Below are positions 18,053-29,772 of a stretch of DNA of 64,000 bases, in pieces. The stretch lies in the NCBI RefSeq assembly GCF_000365305.1, contig NZ_CM001841.1, positions 1,047,653 to 1,111,652 on the forward strand. The letters run 5' to 3'. Every line of letters begins with the position of its first letter. The stretch's first letter is position 1. The stretch comes from Dickeya dianthicola NCPPB 453 (GTDB lineage: Bacteria > Pseudomonadota > Gammaproteobacteria > Enterobacterales > Enterobacteriaceae). The translations under genes and the position numbers were made by a program. The notes under the pieces are model-generated. The model had not been told where the DNA came from and made no database searches. It saw nothing but the letters and a program-made list of their open reading frames with translations.

Positions 18053-19159
18053 ATGACACAAGCCCTTCCTCCGTTCCGTGCCGATGTGGTCGGCAGTTTG
18101 TTGCGTCCGGCGTCCATCAAGCAGGCGCGTTTGCAGCTTCAGGCCGGTGAGATTGATGCGGCCGCGCTGCGCCGCGTCGAAGATCGGGAAATTCAGCGTG
18201 CGGTGGAATTGCAGCGCGCGGCGGGTCTGCAACTGGTGACCGACGGTGAATTTCGCCGCGCCTGGTGGCATTTTGACTTCTTCGACAGCCTGAACGGTGT
18301 GGAGCGTTATGAAGCGGATCAGGGCATCCAGTTCAACGGCGTGCAGACCAAAGCCCGCGGTGTAAAAGTCATCGGCAAGGTCAGCTTTAATCCGCAACAC
18401 CCGATGCTGGACGATTTCCGCTTTCTCAACAGCGTGGCCGGCGACGCCGTCGCCAAGATGACGATTCCCAGCCCGAGCGTGCTGCATTTCCGCGGTGGGC
18501 GTAGCGTTATCGACAGTACCGTTTATCCGGATCTGGCCGACTACTTCGACGATCTGGCGCAGACCTGGCGTGATGCGATCCACGCGTTCTATGAGGCGGG
18601 CTGCCGTTATCTGCAACTGGACGATACGGTGTGGGCTTATCTGTGTTCCGAAGATCAGAAACGCCAGATCCGCGAACGCGGCGACGATCCGGATTATCTG
18701 CGCCGCACCTATGCGCAGGTGCTGAACCAGGCGCTGGAAGGCAAACCGGCCGATCTGGTGGTGGGCCTGCATGTTTGCCGCGGCAACTTCCGTTCCACCT
18801 GGATTTCCGAAGGCGGCTATGAGCCGGTGGCGGAAACCCTGTTCGGCGAAGTGAATGTGGACGCGTTCTTCCTCGAATACGATACCGAGCGGGCTGGCGG
18901 GTTCGAGCCGTTGCGTTTCATCAAACCGGGTCACCAGAAAGTGGTGCTGGGTTTGATCACCACCAAAAATGGCGAACTGGAAAACGCGGAAGAAGTACAA
19001 AAGCGTATTGCCGAAGCGACGCAATATATTGCGCTGGACCAGCTGTGCTTAAGCCCGCAGTGCGGCTTTGCGTCTACCGAAGAGGGCAACACGCTATCGG
19101 AAGAGCAGCAATGGGCCAAACTGAAACTGGTGGTGGATATCGCCAAACGCGTCTGGTAA
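18053..19159 (+). CDS. short MetE-like methyltransferase, paralogue 2
   Basis: A 368-residue protein of the same family as the gene at 1320: only the zinc-containing catalytic barrel of cobalamin-independent methionine synthase is present. The ligand set is His240 and Cys242 (GLHVCRG), Glu275 (FLEYDTE) and Cys337 (SPQCGFA). Expected chemistry is methyl transfer to homocysteine or a related thiol; the methyl donor is not evident, and related short proteins include folate-independent methionine synthases. ATG at 18053 has AGGAGC at 18041; an in-frame GTG at 18032 is less likely. The upstream MetJ-type boxes support a methionine role. A terminator follows at 19194. Confidence 0.85.
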   Translation: MTQALPPFRADVVGSLLRPASIKQARLQLQAGEIDAAALRRVEDREIQRAVELQRAAGLQLVTDGEFRRAWWHFDFFDSLNGVERYEADQGIQFNGVQTKARGVKVIGKVSFNPQHPMLDDFRFLNSVAGDAVAKMTIPSPSVLHFRGGRSVIDSTVYPDLADYFDDLAQTWRDAIHAFYEAGCRYLQLDDTVWAYLCSEDQKRQIRERGDDPDYLRRTYAQVLNQALEGKPADLVVGLHVCRGNFRSTWISEGGYEPVAETLFGEVNVDAFFLEYDTERAGGFEPLRFIKPGHQKVVLGLITTKNGELENAEEVQKRIAEATQYIALDQLCLSPQCGFASTEEGNTLSEEQQWAKLKLVVDIAKRVW

Positions 19160-19193
19160 CGACCGATTCTGAAGTTCAGTTCGCTGTTTTTAT

Positions 19194-19224
19194 AACGCCG
19201 GTGCGTATAACCGGCGTTTTTTAT
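19194..19224 (+). terminator. rho-independent terminator after MetE-like paralogue 2
   Basis: AACGCCGG (19194-19201), loop of 9 nt, CCGGCGTT (19211-19218), then a T run to 19222. A strong canonical terminator 35 bp after the stop. Confidence 0.9.
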
Positions 19225-19549
19225 TTCTATAAGTGTTTAATATGGATAATTATTGCTCATTGTCGTAATTTTGAGCTTATTTTTCGCGCTACAAACTGTT
19301 TTAATGCACAAATCATGTATAGCCTGCTCGTGAAAAGATAAATCTAGATGCTATTTTTTTACAAAATATTAGATTAATGTTCTGGTTTACCGATCGTGTA
19401 TTGCCTTTTATTGCTATAAACGTTTTACTTAGCCCCCATTAACGCTGTGCAATAAAACTTCACATCCATAATCCTGCACATCGCACGGACGCCTCGCTTT
19501 TCGCGTGCTCCGCTTTAGCGCCTGGTTTCTGCCGGCAACGCCATTTTTT

Positions 19550-19609
19550 CAGGCAACAACAATATTTTTACAGGCAACAACAATATTTTTACAGGCAACA
19601 ACAATATAC
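19550..19609. repeat. tandem repeat, about three 21-bp units, upstream of brnQ
   Basis: Units starting CAGGCAACAACAATATTT lie at 19550, 19571 and 19592. The last loses its T tract and runs into the brnQ start, and a degenerate copy (CCGGCAACGCCATTTTTTC) precedes at 19532. The period is a multiple of three and the frame is open, so the units could encode QATTIFL repeats. The rest of the 453-bp gap 19160-19612 has the terminator at 19194 and AT-rich promoter-like sequence. Confidence 0.92.
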
Positions 19610-19612
19610 ATG

Positions 19613-20932
19613 ATGAGTCATCGTTTAACTTCCAAAGATATCATGGCATTGGGCTTCATGACCTTTGCCCTGTTTGTCGGCGCCGGAAACATTATTTTCC
19701 CGCCGATGGTCGGTCAACAGGCCGGCGAACACGTGTGGATAGCCGCGCTTGGTTTCCTGATTACCGCGGTGGGCTTGCCGGTGCTGACGGTGGTAGCGCT
19801 GGCCCGCGTGGGCGGCGGTATTGATACCCTGAGTAGCCCGATCGGCAAGAAAGCCGGCGTGCTACTGGCGACGGTCTGCTATTTGGCGGTCGGGCCGTTA
19901 TTCGCTACCCCGCGTACCGCTACGGTATCGTTCGAAGTCGGGATCGCGCCGCTGGTGGGCGAAGGCGCATCGCCGCTGTTGATTTACAGCCTGATTTATT
20001 TCGCCATTGTGATCGCGATTTCGCTCTATCCCGGCCGTTTGCTGGATACCGTCGGGCATATTCTGGCGCCGGTGAAAATCATCGCGCTGACCGTGCTGGG
20101 CATCGCGGCGCTGTTATGGCCGGCCGGCACGCCGGCGCCGACCGCCGAAGCCTACCAGCAGGTGCCGTTCTCCAGCGGCTTCGTCAACGGCTACCTGACG
20201 ATGGACACGCTGGGCGCGATGGTGTTCGGCATTGTGATTGTCAACGCCGCCCGTTCACGCGGCATCACCGATGCGGCGCTGTTGACCCGCTACACCATTC
20301 TGGCCGGGCTGATTGCCGGTCTGGGGCTGACGTTGGTGTACCTGAGCCTGTTCCACCTTGGTTCCTTCAGCGGTTCGCTGGTGCCGAACGCGCAGAATGG
20401 CGCTGAGCTCCTGCACGCCTATGTGCAGTACACCTTTGGCAACATGGGCAGTAGTTTCCTGGCGTTGTTGATTTTCATCGCCTGCATGGTTACCGCGGTG
20501 GGCCTGACCTGCGCCTGCGCCGAGTTCTTCGCCCAGTACTTGCCGCTGTCCTACCGTACGCTGGTGTTTGTGCTGGGGCTGTTCTCGATGGTGGTGTCCA
20601 ATCTGGGGCTGAGTCATCTGATTCAGCTGTCGGTGCCGGTGCTGACCGCCATTTACCCACCGTGTATTGTGCTGGTGCTGTTGAGCTTCACCCGCCGCTG
20701 GTGGAATAACAGCACCCATGTCATCGCGCCGGTGATGCTGGTCAGTCTGCTGTTTGGCCTGATTGACGGCATTAAGTCATCCGCTTTCCAGCCGCTACTG
20801 CCGGGCTGGACGCAGAGCCTGCCGATGAGCGAGCAAGGGTTGGCCTGGCTGCCGCCGTCGCTGATTATTCTGCTGGTGGTGGCGATTTATGACCGTATCA
20901 CCGGTCGTCAGGAAGTCACTGCACATTCCTGA
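19613..20932 (+). CDS. brnQ: branched-chain amino acid transporter BrnQ (LIV-II)
   Basis: Sodium- or proton-coupled inner-membrane carrier for Leu, Ile and Val. From ATG 19613 (an adjacent ATG at 19610 is possible) the protein is 439 residues, the E. coli length, starting [26 protein letters not shown]. About twelve membrane helices are visible, with conserved [14 protein letters not shown] and [13 protein letters not shown]. No clear Shine-Dalgarno precedes the start. The frame is open back to a GTG at 19505 through the 21-bp repeats, so an N-terminal extension cannot be excluded but has no family support. Confidence 0.95.
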   Translation: MSHRLTSKDIMALGFMTFALFVGAGNIIFPPMVGQQAGEHVWIAALGFLITAVGLPVLTVVALARVGGGIDTLSSPIGKKAGVLLATVCYLAVGPLFATPRTATVSFEVGIAPLVGEGASPLLIYSLIYFAIVIAISLYPGRLLDTVGHILAPVKIIALTVLGIAALLWPAGTPAPTAEAYQQVPFSSGFVNGYLTMDTLGAMVFGIVIVNAARSRGITDAALLTRYTILAGLIAGLGLTLVYLSLFHLGSFSGSLVPNAQNGAELLHAYVQYTFGNMGSSFLALLIFIACMVTAVGLTCACAEFFAQYLPLSYRTLVFVLGLFSMVVSNLGLSHLIQLSVPVLTAIYPPCIVLVLLSFTRRWWNNSTHVIAPVMLVSLLFGLIDGIKSSAFQPLLPGWTQSLPMSEQGLAWLPPSLIILLVVAIYDRITGRQEVTAHS

Positions 20933-20956
20933 ATGACGATTTGACGGATATTTTTC

Positions 20957-20983
20957 ACCACAGGTGTTTGCCTGTGGTTTTTT
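20957..20983 (+). terminator. rho-independent terminator after brnQ
   Basis: ACCACAGG (20957-20964), loop TGTTTG, CCTGTGGT (20971-20978), then T residues to 20983. It lies between brnQ and proY, only 28 bp before the proY start, so it may attenuate rather than fully separate them. Confidence 0.85.
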
Positions 20984-21010
20984 CGTTTGTAAAGACAGGG
21001 TTGCTTATTT

Positions 21011-21051
21011 ATGGAACAACAATCCACACTTATGGAACAACAATCCACACT
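21011..21051. repeat. in-frame 21-bp tandem duplication at the proY start
   Basis: A 21-bp unit beginning ATGGAACAACAATCCACACT occupies 21011-21031 and repeats from 21032 to 21051. It duplicates the start codon and codons 1-7 of proY. Confidence 0.95.
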
Positions 21052-22384
21052 CAAGCGCGGCTTAAGTACGCGGCATATTCGTTTCATCGCGCTGGGTTCC
21101 GCCATCGGCACCGGGCTGTTTTACGGTTCGGCCAGCGCCATCCAGATGGCGGGCCCCAGCGTATTGCTGGCGTACCTGATTGGCGGCGTGTTCGCCTATA
21201 TCATCATGCGCGCGCTGGGCGAGATGTCCGTCAACAACCCGCAGGCCAGTTCCTTTTCCCGCTACGCCCGCGATTACCTCGGCCCGCTGGCCGGCTACAT
21301 CACCGGCTGGACCTACTGCTTTGAAATGCTGATTGTGGCGATTGCCGATGTTACCGCCTTCGGCATCTATATGGGCGTATGGTTTCCGGCGGTGCCGCAT
21401 TGGGTCTGGGTGTTGAGCGTGGTGCTGATCATCGGCGCCATCAACCTGATGAACGTGAAGGTGTTCGGCGAGCTGGAGTTCTGGCTGTCGTTCTTCAAGG
21501 TCGCCACCATCGTGGTGATGATCGTGGCTGGGGTAGGTATCATCGTCTGGGGGATCGGCAACGGCGGCGAGCCGACCGGCATCCATAATTTGTGGACCAA
21601 CGGCGGTTTCTTCAGCAACGGCGTGATGGGGATGATTCTGTCGTTGCAGATGGTGATGTTTGCCTACGGCGGCGTGGAGATCATCGGGATCACCGCCGGC
21701 GAGGCCAAAGAGCCGCACAAATCCATTCCGCGCGCCATCAACTCGGTGCCCTGGCGTATTCTGGTGTTCTATGTCGGCACCCTGTTCGTGATCATGTCGA
21801 TTTATCCGTGGAATCAGGTAGGAACCAACGGCAGCCCGTTCGTGCTGACCTTCCAGCATATGGGCATCACGGCGGCGGCCGGTATCCTCAATTTCGTGGT
21901 GATTACCGCGTCGCTCTCCGCCATCAACAGTGACGTGTTCGGCGTCGGCCGCATGCTGCACGGCATGGCGGAGCAGGGACATGCGCCGCAGGTGTTTGGC
22001 CGGCTGTCACAGCGCGGTACGCCCTGGGTTACGGTGGTGGTGATGATGTTGGCGCTGCTGGTGGCGGTGTACCTCAACTACATCATGCCGGAGAAAGTGT
22101 TCCTGGTGATCGCCTCGCTGGCGACCTTCGCCACCGTCTGGGTGTGGATCATGATTCTGTGCTCGCAGATTGCTTTTCGCCGCAAGCTGAGCCGCGAACA
22201 GGCCAACGCGCTGGCGTTTCCGCTGCCGGGCGGGGCGGCGACCGCGGTGGTCGGCATCGTATTCCTGGTGTTTATCATTGGCCTGATAGGCTACTTCCCG
22301 GATACGCGCATTGCGCTGTATGCCGGCATGGTGTGGATGGCGTTGCTGCTGGCAAGCTACGCGTTGCGTCGGCGCCGCGCCTGA
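21011..22384 (+). CDS. proY: proline-specific permease ProY (APC family)
   Basis: Amino-acid/polyamine/organocation permease of 457 residues with about twelve membrane helices. Family hallmarks are [29 protein letters not shown] and the [17 protein letters not shown] loop. It is highly similar to E. coli ProY, which follows brnQ there too. The N terminus is odd: [19 protein letters not shown] contains an exact heptapeptide duplication encoded by a 21-bp tandem repeat. AGGG upstream of 21011 supports the first ATG; the second, at 21032, lies inside the duplication with no Shine-Dalgarno of its own. Confidence 0.95.
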   Translation: MEQQSTLMEQQSTLKRGLSTRHIRFIALGSAIGTGLFYGSASAIQMAGPSVLLAYLIGGVFAYIIMRALGEMSVNNPQASSFSRYARDYLGPLAGYITGWTYCFEMLIVAIADVTAFGIYMGVWFPAVPHWVWVLSVVLIIGAINLMNVKVFGELEFWLSFFKVATIVVMIVAGVGIIVWGIGNGGEPTGIHNLWTNGGFFSNGVMGMILSLQMVMFAYGGVEIIGITAGEAKEPHKSIPRAINSVPWRILVFYVGTLFVIMSIYPWNQVGTNGSPFVLTFQHMGITAAAGILNFVVITASLSAINSDVFGVGRMLHGMAEQGHAPQVFGRLSQRGTPWVTVVVMMLALLVAVYLNYIMPEKVFLVIASLATFATVWVWIMILCSQIAFRRKLSREQANALAFPLPGGAATAVVGIVFLVFIIGLIGYFPDTRIALYAGMVWMALLLASYALRRRRA

Positions 22385-22424
22385 GCGCAACGACCGGTAT
22401 CGCCCGTCGTCGGATGGCGGGCAT

Positions 22425-22453
22425 AAAAAAGCCAGCGGGTGAAGCCGCTGGCT
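22425..22453 (-). terminator. terminator of the peroxiredoxin gene
   Basis: On the minus strand AGCCAGCGG (22453-22445), a 6-nt loop and CCGCTGGCT (22438-22430) are followed by a T run (22430-22425). It lies 25 bp after the peroxiredoxin stop in the convergent gap with proY. Confidence 0.85.
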
Positions 22454-22477
22454 GATTGCTGATACCGATGGTATCGA

Positions 22478-23080
22478 TTACAGGTCGTTGGCGTTTTCTT
22501 TCAGGTATTTCGCGACGCCGTCCGGAGACGCGCCCATACCGGCTTTGCCTTTTTCCCACTGAGCCGGGCACACTTCGCCGTGCTCTTCGTGGAATTGCAG
22601 CGCGTCAACCATACGCACCATTTCATCGATGTTACGACCCAGCGGCAGATCGTTCACCACCTGGTGACGCACGATGCCGTTTTTGTCGATCAGGAAAGAA
22701 CCACGCAGCGCCACGCCGGCTTCCGGGTGTTCGATGCCGTAGGCTTTCTGGATTTCGCGTTTAATGTCAGCGACCATCGCGTATTTCACTTCACCGATAC
22801 CCCCGTTTTCGACCGGGGTTTTACGCCAGGCGTTATGCACGAATTCGGAGTCAAAAGACACACCAACCACTTCAACGCCACGCTTTTTGAACTCTTCGTA
22901 GCGGTGATCGAAAGCGATCAGCTCGGACGGGCAAACGAAGGTGAAGTCCATCGGCCAGAAGAAGATCACAGCCGGTTTACCGTTGATGTGTTTCTTCAGA
23001 TTGAAATTCTCAACGATTTCCCCACTTCCCAGTACGGCAGCGGCAGTGAAGTCGGGGGCAGGACGAGTTACCAGGACCAT
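22478..23080 (-). CDS. typical 2-Cys peroxiredoxin (AhpC/TSA family)
   Basis: A thiol peroxidase of 200 residues that reduces H2O2 and organic peroxides. The peroxidatic Cys50 lies in FTFVCPSE and the resolving Cys171 in EVCPAQW, the pattern of typical 2-Cys enzymes; a GG-G segment and a C-terminal helix suggest over-oxidation sensitivity. It resembles the Salmonella gene called tsaA, which occupies the same neighbourhood near proY and acpH. E. coli K-12 has malZ here instead. ATG at 23080 is preceded by AGGAGTAATT. No AhpF-like reductase is adjacent. Confidence 0.93.
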   Translation of the reverse strand: MVLVTRPAPDFTAAAVLGSGEIVENFNLKKHINGKPAVIFFWPMDFTFVCPSELIAFDHRYEEFKKRGVEVVGVSFDSEFVHNAWRKTPVENGGIGEVKYAMVADIKREIQKAYGIEHPEAGVALRGSFLIDKNGIVRHQVVNDLPLGRNIDEMVRMVDALQFHEEHGEVCPAQWEKGKAGMGASPDGVAKYLKENANDL

Positions 23081-23258
23081 AATTACTCCTGTAAATAGCT
23101 GTTAATGATAGGTGAATGTAATAAACGCCGTAAGTATAGGTACAGCCTGCCGGTGAATAAAGCGAAAGCGACCAATCAATAAGATAGCTTTTGTCTATCG
23201 AATCAATTGATAATTCTTTTCACTGACAGATGAACAGCCTGGCGAGCTGTTCCTCGTT

Positions 23259-23864
23259 TTACTGTGCGGCGTCAGCCGGGCCATCAAGCTGACCTGTTTT
23301 TGCCAGATGCATCATACGAGGATAGAACTGCCAGAATAATGTTTCAAATTGATGGTAGTGACGCTCAATATCGACGAACGAACCGGAAAGCGCCGCCAGC
23401 TTCGGCCGGCGCACCGACATGCGGTGCAGCACGTCGGCGATAAACGGCAGTTCGGCGTAGCGTTCCAGCCAGCGCTCCGGCCACAGGTAATAATTAAGGT
23501 TGCGAAAGCGCTCCGGGCTGTCGGCCAGGTGGGGCGTAATCTGCTGTTCAGCATCGGCGACGAAGTGCGTCAGCGGCATCGCCGGTTCCAGCTCCGCCCA
23601 GTGGCGCGCCAGAAAATGGTCCCACAGCACATCCAGCGAGATAGGCGCGACCCGGCGATAGTCGGCGCTGAAATGGCGGCAGGCGGTGCGCACTTCCGGC
23701 AGGCTGTCGGTCAACACGTCGATGCGTCGATGCAGACGGATGCCGGCGACGATTTCGGGCGAATACAGACTGTCGGGGTTGCCGCGCACGAAATCCGCCA
23801 TCAGGTTTCCGGTCAGCGAGCTTTGCGCCAGCGTGGCGAGATGCAGATGCGCGAGAAAATTCAT
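23259..23864 (-). CDS. acpH: acyl carrier protein phosphodiesterase AcpH
   Basis: It removes the 4'-phosphopantetheine group from acyl carrier protein. The protein is 201 residues from ATG 23864, starting [20 protein letters not shown]. It shows the HD-like metal motif HRRIDVLTD, and [12 protein letters not shown] and [10 protein letters not shown] as in E. coli (about 193 residues). Upstream frame extension to 23906 is not conserved. It is divergent from queA, with about 160 bp between. Confidence 0.93.
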   Translation of the reverse strand: MNFLAHLHLATLAQSSLTGNLMADFVRGNPDSLYSPEIVAGIRLHRRIDVLTDSLPEVRTACRHFSADYRRVAPISLDVLWDHFLARHWAELEPAMPLTHFVADAEQQITPHLADSPERFRNLNYYLWPERWLERYAELPFIADVLHRMSVRRPKLAALSGSFVDIERHYHQFETLFWQFYPRMMHLAKTGQLDGPADAAQ

Positions 23865-24025
23865 GGCGTCGGAACGGTCCTTGAAAGGTGAAGAGAGCCT
23901 AATCAATGCGGCAAGTATAGAGGAAGGCGACGCCCTGTCCCGCTTATTTCTTGCAGCCGGTCCCGACGGGCTCTAGACTAGGCCGCTTCTTTTGTTCCAC
24001 TGTGCCGAAAATTAAGTGAATGGTC

Positions 24026-25093
24026 ATGCGTGTTGCCGATTTTTCGTTTGAATTGCCTGAGTCTCTGATTGCCCGTTATCCGCAGGCAAAACGCAGTGGT
24101 TGCCGTCTGTTGTCGCTGGATGGCCCCACCGGTGCGCTCACGCATGGCGTGTTTACCGATCTGCTTGATAAATTGCAGCCGGGCGATCTGCTGGTGTTCA
24201 ACAATACCCGGGTGATTCCGGCGCGTTTGTTTGGTCGCAAGGCCAGCGGCGGCAAGCTGGAAGTGCTGGTAGAGCGCATGCTGGATGACAAACGCGTGCT
24301 GGCGCATGTGCGTGCGTCCAAGGCGCCGAAGCCCGGCGCCGAACTGTTGCTTGGCGAAGACGAGAGCGTGAAAGCCACCATGCTGGCGCGCCATGACGCG
24401 TTGTTTGAGATCCAGTTTGACGATACGCGCGATGTGTTGACCATTCTCAATGACATCGGGCATATGCCGCTGCCACCCTATATCGACCGCCCGGATGACG
24501 CAGCGGACCGCGAATTGTACCAGACGGTGTACAGCCAACGCCCCGGCGCGGTGGCAGCGCCGACCGCCGGTTTGCATTTCGATGAGCCGCTGCTGGCCGC
24601 CCTGAAGGAAAAAGGGGTGGACATGGCCTTCGTTACCCTGCATGTCGGCGCCGGCACATTCCAGCCGGTGCGGGTGGAGTCCATCGAAGATCACATCATG
24701 CACGCCGAGTATGCCGAAGTGCCGCAGGCGGTGGTGGATGCGGTGCTGGCCTGCAAGGCGCGCGGCAATCGCGTTATTGCGGTCGGCACGACGTCGGTAC
24801 GCTCGCTGGAAAGCGCGGCGCAGGCCAGTACCGGAGAGGTTATCGCGCCGTTTTTCGGCGATACCCGTATCTTTATCTTTCCCGGTTATCACTATCAGGT
24901 GGTGGATGCGCTGGTGACCAACTTCCACCTACCGGAATCAACGCTGATTATGCTGGTTTCGGCGTTCGCCGGTTACCGCTATACCATGACGGCTTACCGG
25001 CAGGCGGTGGCAGAGCAATACCGCTTTTTCAGTTACGGGGATGCGATGTTCATCACCCGCAATCCGTCGGCGGAACAAGAGCAGGTGGGATAA
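24026..25093 (+). CDS. queA: S-adenosylmethionine:tRNA ribosyltransferase-isomerase
   Basis: It transfers and isomerises the ribosyl part of S-adenosylmethionine onto preQ1 at tRNA position 34, giving epoxyqueuosine. The protein is 355 residues from ATG 24026 ([16 protein letters not shown]); ATG at 24020 would add two residues. Conserved [54 protein letters not shown] and [18 protein letters not shown] are all present. It precedes tgt by 96 bp, so both queuosine steps probably share a transcript with yajC-secDF, as in E. coli. Confidence 0.97.
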   Translation: MRVADFSFELPESLIARYPQAKRSGCRLLSLDGPTGALTHGVFTDLLDKLQPGDLLVFNNTRVIPARLFGRKASGGKLEVLVERMLDDKRVLAHVRASKAPKPGAELLLGEDESVKATMLARHDALFEIQFDDTRDVLTILNDIGHMPLPPYIDRPDDAADRELYQTVYSQRPGAVAAPTAGLHFDEPLLAALKEKGVDMAFVTLHVGAGTFQPVRVESIEDHIMHAEYAEVPQAVVDAVLACKARGNRVIAVGTTSVRSLESAAQASTGEVIAPFFGDTRIFIFPGYHYQVVDALVTNFHLPESTLIMLVSAFAGYRYTMTAYRQAVAEQYRFFSYGDAMFITRNPSAEQEQVG

Positions 25094-25189
25094 TCCGCCG
25101 TCGAGTCATTTTCATCTTTCATACCGCAGGCCAGGTTCTGTGGGTATATCAATAACGTCATCAGACTGTTTTCTGATGCTGGAGGTTAA

Positions 25190-26393
<1,204 letters not shown>

Positions 26394-26470
26394 CATGAAG
26401 GTCATGCACCGCAGTAAGCACGTTTGCGCGGCATGAACGTTTTACCAATCACTTTTCGTGATGATTTTTC

Positions 26471-26530
26471 GTTTTGATAATTTTTAGTATTGATAATTTT
26501 TCGTGTTGATAACTGTTGTTTTGATAACTA
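26471..26530. repeat. tandem repeat, nearly four 16-bp units, in the yajC leader
   Basis: Units at 26471 (GTTTTGATAATTTTTA), 26487 (GTATTGATAATTTTTC), 26503 (GTGTTGATAACTGTTG) and 26519 (TTTTGATAACTA, partial) share a TTGATAA core. The array ends at the yajC ribosome-binding site (AGAGGA, from about 26531). Confidence 0.88.
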
Positions 26531-26544
26531 AAGAGGACATTTAA

Positions 26545-26880
26545 ATGAGTCTTTTCATTTCCGACGCTGTGGCGGCAACCGCAGGTGCTCCGGCTCAAGG
26601 AAGCCCGTACTCTCTGGTGATTATGCTGGCCGTGTTCGGTCTGATTTTTTACTTCATGATCCTGCGCCCTCAGCAAAAACGTTCCAAGGAACACAAAAAG
26701 TTGATGGATTCGATCAGCAAAGGCGACGAAGTGTTGACCAACGGCGGCTTGGTGGGTCGTGTGACTAAAGTGGCTGATAATGGATTTATCACCATTGCCC
26801 TGAACGATACCAACGAAGTCGTGATCAAGCGTGACTACGTGACGTCCGTACTGCCGAAGGGTACCATTAAGGCCCTGTAA
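26545..26880 (+). CDS. yajC: preprotein translocase accessory subunit YajC
   Basis: A small inner-membrane partner of SecDF, also seen with AcrB. The 111-residue protein has one membrane helix (about residues 20-40, [18 protein letters not shown]), then [14 protein letters not shown] and a cytoplasmic domain with [17 protein letters not shown] at 26545 has GAGGA upstream at a good distance. First gene of yajC-secD-secF; secD starts 28 bp after its stop. Confidence 0.97.
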   Translation: MSLFISDAVAATAGAPAQGSPYSLVIMLAVFGLIFYFMILRPQQKRSKEHKKLMDSISKGDEVLTNGGLVGRVTKVADNGFITIALNDTNEVVIKRDYVTSVLPKGTIKAL

Positions 26881-26908
26881 TTTTTCGACTTTCCCGAAGG
26901 GAACTACC

Positions 26909-28756
26909 GTGTTAAACCGCTATCCTCTGTGGAAGTACCTGATGCTGATCGTGACGATCGTCGTTGGTCTGCTCTACGCACTTCCTAACCTGTATGGTGA
27001 GGATCCGGCAATTCAGGTCACTGGCGCGCGAGGAACCGCCGCCAGTGAATCTACGCTGGTCCAGATCCAGAATGTTTTGAAAGAACAAAATATCGCCAGC
27101 AAGTCTATTGCGCTGGAAAACGGTGCCATTCTCGCGCGTTTCTCCACGTCGGACGTGCAGCTTCGTGCGCGTGAAGTTCTGCTTAACGCGCTGGGCGAGA
27201 AGTTTGTGGTTGCGCTCAACCTGGCGCCAGCCACGCCAACCTGGCTGAGAATGCTGGGGGCGGAACCGATGAAACTGGGTCTTGACCTGCGTGGCGGCGT
27301 GCATTTCCTGATGGAAGTGGACATGGACACCGCGTTAGGCAAGCTGCAGGAGCAGACGATGGATTCCCTGCGCAGCGATTTGCGCGAGAAAGGCATCCAA
27401 TATGCTTCTGTTCGCAAGTCAGACAATTATGGCGTGGACATTCTGTTCCGCGACGGCCAACTGCGTGATGACGCGGTTAATTACCTGGCCCCCCGCCATC
27501 GCGACCTGGTGCTCAACTCCAGCGGCAGCGATACGCTGCGTGCGGTCATGAGTGATGCCCGTCTGGGCGAAGCCCGCGAATATGCGGTACAGCAGAACAT
27601 CAACATCCTGCGCAACCGTGTCAACCAGCTCGGCGTGGCCGAACCGCTGGTGCAGCGTCAGGGCGCCGACCGTATCGTGGTGGAACTGCCGGGGATTCAG
27701 GACACCGCGCGCGCCAAAGAAATTTTGGGTGCGACCGCCACGCTGGAGTTCCGTCTGGTCAACAGCAATGTCGATCCTGTTGCGCTGACCAACGGCCGTG
27801 TGCCGGGCGACACCGAAGTGATGAATATGCGTGATGGCGGACCGGTAGCGCTGTACAAGCGCGTGATCCTGACCGGTGACCACATTACCGACTCCACTTC
27901 CGGCAACGATGAATACAACCGTCCGCAGGTCAATATCTCGCTGGACAGCGCCGGCGGCAACATGATGTCCAATTTCACCAAGGACAATATCGGCAAACCG
28001 ATGGCGACCCTGTTTGTGGAGTACAAGGACAGCGGCAAAAAAGACGCCAACGGCCGCGCGGTGCTGGAAAAACAGGAAGAGGTGATTAACGTCGCCACCA
28101 TCCAGTCTCGTCTGGGTAATAGCTTCCGTATTACCGGCATCAACAATCCGAACGAAGCTCGTCAGCTGTCGCTGCTGCTGCGTGCCGGCGCGCTGATCGC
28201 GCCGATTCAGATTGTGGAAGAACGCACCATCGGCCCGACGTTGGGGATGCAAAACATCACCCAGGGGTTGGAAGCCTGTCTGGCTGGCCTGGCCGTGTCC
28301 ATCCTGTTCATGATCTTCTTCTACAAGAAGTTCGGCATGATTGCGACGTCCGCGCTGTTGTTGAACCTGGTATTGGTTGTCGGCATTATGTCGCTGCTGC
28401 CGGGGGCCACCCTGACCATGCCGGGGATTGCGGGTATCGTGTTAACTCTTGCGGTAGCGGTGGACGCCAACGTACTGATTAACGAGCGTATCAAAGAAGA
28501 ACTGAGCAACGGACGCACCGTCCAGCAGGCGATTGACGAAGGTTACCGAGGCGCGTTCAGCTCCATCTTCGATGCGAACGTCACGACGCTGATTAAGGTT
28601 CTTATTCTGTATGCGATCGGTACCGGCTCGATTAAAGGATTTGCGATTACGACCGGTATTGGCGTGGCGACATCCATGTTTACTGCGATTGTTGGTACCC
28701 GTGCCATCGTAAACCTGCTGTACGGCGGCAAACGCATCAAAAAGCTGTCTATCTGA
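26909..28756 (+). CDS. secD: protein translocase subunit SecD
   Basis: RND-like membrane protein that with SecF uses the proton gradient to pull exported proteins across the inner membrane. The 615-residue length is identical to E. coli. TM1 (residues 9-27) is followed by a large periplasmic P1 domain ([17 protein letters not shown]), then five membrane helices with [19 protein letters not shown] and the [17 protein letters not shown] segment bearing the functional Asp. GTG start at 26909 with AGGGA upstream. Eleven bases separate it from secF. Confidence 0.98.
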   Translation: MLNRYPLWKYLMLIVTIVVGLLYALPNLYGEDPAIQVTGARGTAASESTLVQIQNVLKEQNIASKSIALENGAILARFSTSDVQLRAREVLLNALGEKFVVALNLAPATPTWLRMLGAEPMKLGLDLRGGVHFLMEVDMDTALGKLQEQTMDSLRSDLREKGIQYASVRKSDNYGVDILFRDGQLRDDAVNYLAPRHRDLVLNSSGSDTLRAVMSDARLGEAREYAVQQNINILRNRVNQLGVAEPLVQRQGADRIVVELPGIQDTARAKEILGATATLEFRLVNSNVDPVALTNGRVPGDTEVMNMRDGGPVALYKRVILTGDHITDSTSGNDEYNRPQVNISLDSAGGNMMSNFTKDNIGKPMATLFVEYKDSGKKDANGRAVLEKQEEVINVATIQSRLGNSFRITGINNPNEARQLSLLLRAGALIAPIQIVEERTIGPTLGMQNITQGLEACLAGLAVSILFMIFFYKKFGMIATSALLLNLVLVVGIMSLLPGATLTMPGIAGIVLTLAVAVDANVLINERIKEELSNGRTVQQAIDEGYRGAFSSIFDANVTTLIKVLILYAIGTGSIKGFAITTGIGVATSMFTAIVGTRAIVNLLYGGKRIKKLSI

Positions 28757-28766
28757 GGAGTGCGTT

Positions 28767-29738
28767 GTGGCACAGGAATATACTGTTGAACAATTGAACT
28801 ACGGCCGTAAAGTTTATGACTTTATGCGCTGGGACTACTGGGCCTTCGGCTTGTCCGGTCTGCTGCTGCTGTTGTCTATCGTCGTGATGGGCGTGCGCGG
28901 CTTCAACTGGGGGCTGGATTTCACCGGTGGTACGGTTATCGAAATTTCGCTGGAAAAACCCGCAGATTTAGAGCAGATGCGCGGAGCGCTGGAGAAAGCC
29001 GGTTTTGCCGATCCGCTGGTGCAGAACTTCGGCAGCAGCCGTGACATTATGGTGCGCATGCCGCCTGCTCACGATGAAACCGGTGGTCAGGCGCTGGGCA
29101 GCAAGGTCGTCAGCGTGATCAACGACGCGACCAGTCAGCATGCGGCGGTTAAACGCATTGAGTTCGTCGGGCCGAGCGTGGGCGCGGATCTGGCGCAGAC
29201 TGGCGCTATGGCGTTGATGGCGGCGTTAATCTGCATTTTGGTTTACGTCGGTTTTCGTTTCGAATGGCGTCTGGCCGCGGGGGTGGTTATCGCGCTGGCG
29301 CATGACGTGATTATCACTATGGGCGTGCTGTCGCTGTTCTCTATTGAAATCGACCTGACTACTGTGGCGTCGCTGATGTCGGTCATCGGCTACTCGCTGA
29401 ACGACAGCATCGTGGTTTCTGACCGTATCCGTGAAAACTTCCGCAAGATCCGCCGCGGTACGCCTTACGAGATTTTCAATGTGTCGTTGACCCAAACGCT
29501 GCACCGGACCTTGATCACGTCGGGAACCACGCTGGTGGTGATCCTGATGCTGTATCTGTTCGGCGGCGCGATGCTACAAGGGTTCTCGCTGACGATGCTG
29601 ATCGGCGTCACCATTGGTACGGCGTCCTCTATCTATGTGGCATCCGCTCTGGCGCTCAAGCTGGGTATGAAGCGCGAGCACATGCTGGTGCAGAAAGTGG
29701 AAAAAGAAGGCGCGGACCAGCCGTCGTTGCTGCCGTAA
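28767..29738 (+). CDS. secF: protein translocase subunit SecF
   Basis: Partner of SecD in the Sec machinery, 323 residues as in E. coli. TM1 leads into the short periplasmic domain with [15 protein letters not shown], then five helices with [20 protein letters not shown], the counterpart of the SecD proton-relay region, and the [13 protein letters not shown] segment. GTG start at 28767 preceded by GAGGAG at 28756-28761. A strong terminator follows at 29773. Confidence 0.98.
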   Translation: MAQEYTVEQLNYGRKVYDFMRWDYWAFGLSGLLLLLSIVVMGVRGFNWGLDFTGGTVIEISLEKPADLEQMRGALEKAGFADPLVQNFGSSRDIMVRMPPAHDETGGQALGSKVVSVINDATSQHAAVKRIEFVGPSVGADLAQTGAMALMAALICILVYVGFRFEWRLAAGVVIALAHDVIITMGVLSLFSIEIDLTTVASLMSVIGYSLNDSIVVSDRIRENFRKIRRGTPYEIFNVSLTQTLHRTLITSGTTLVVILMLYLFGGAMLQGFSLTMLIGVTIGTASSIYVASALALKLGMKREHMLVQKVEKEGADQPSLLP

Positions 29739-29772
29739 CCGCTTTTTCACCGCCAGGAATCACAAACATAAC

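Noticed and set aside
19505-19612. N-terminal extension of BrnQ from GTG 19505
   Set aside because: It would add 36 residues of repeat sequence absent from the family; kept only as a possibility in the findings.
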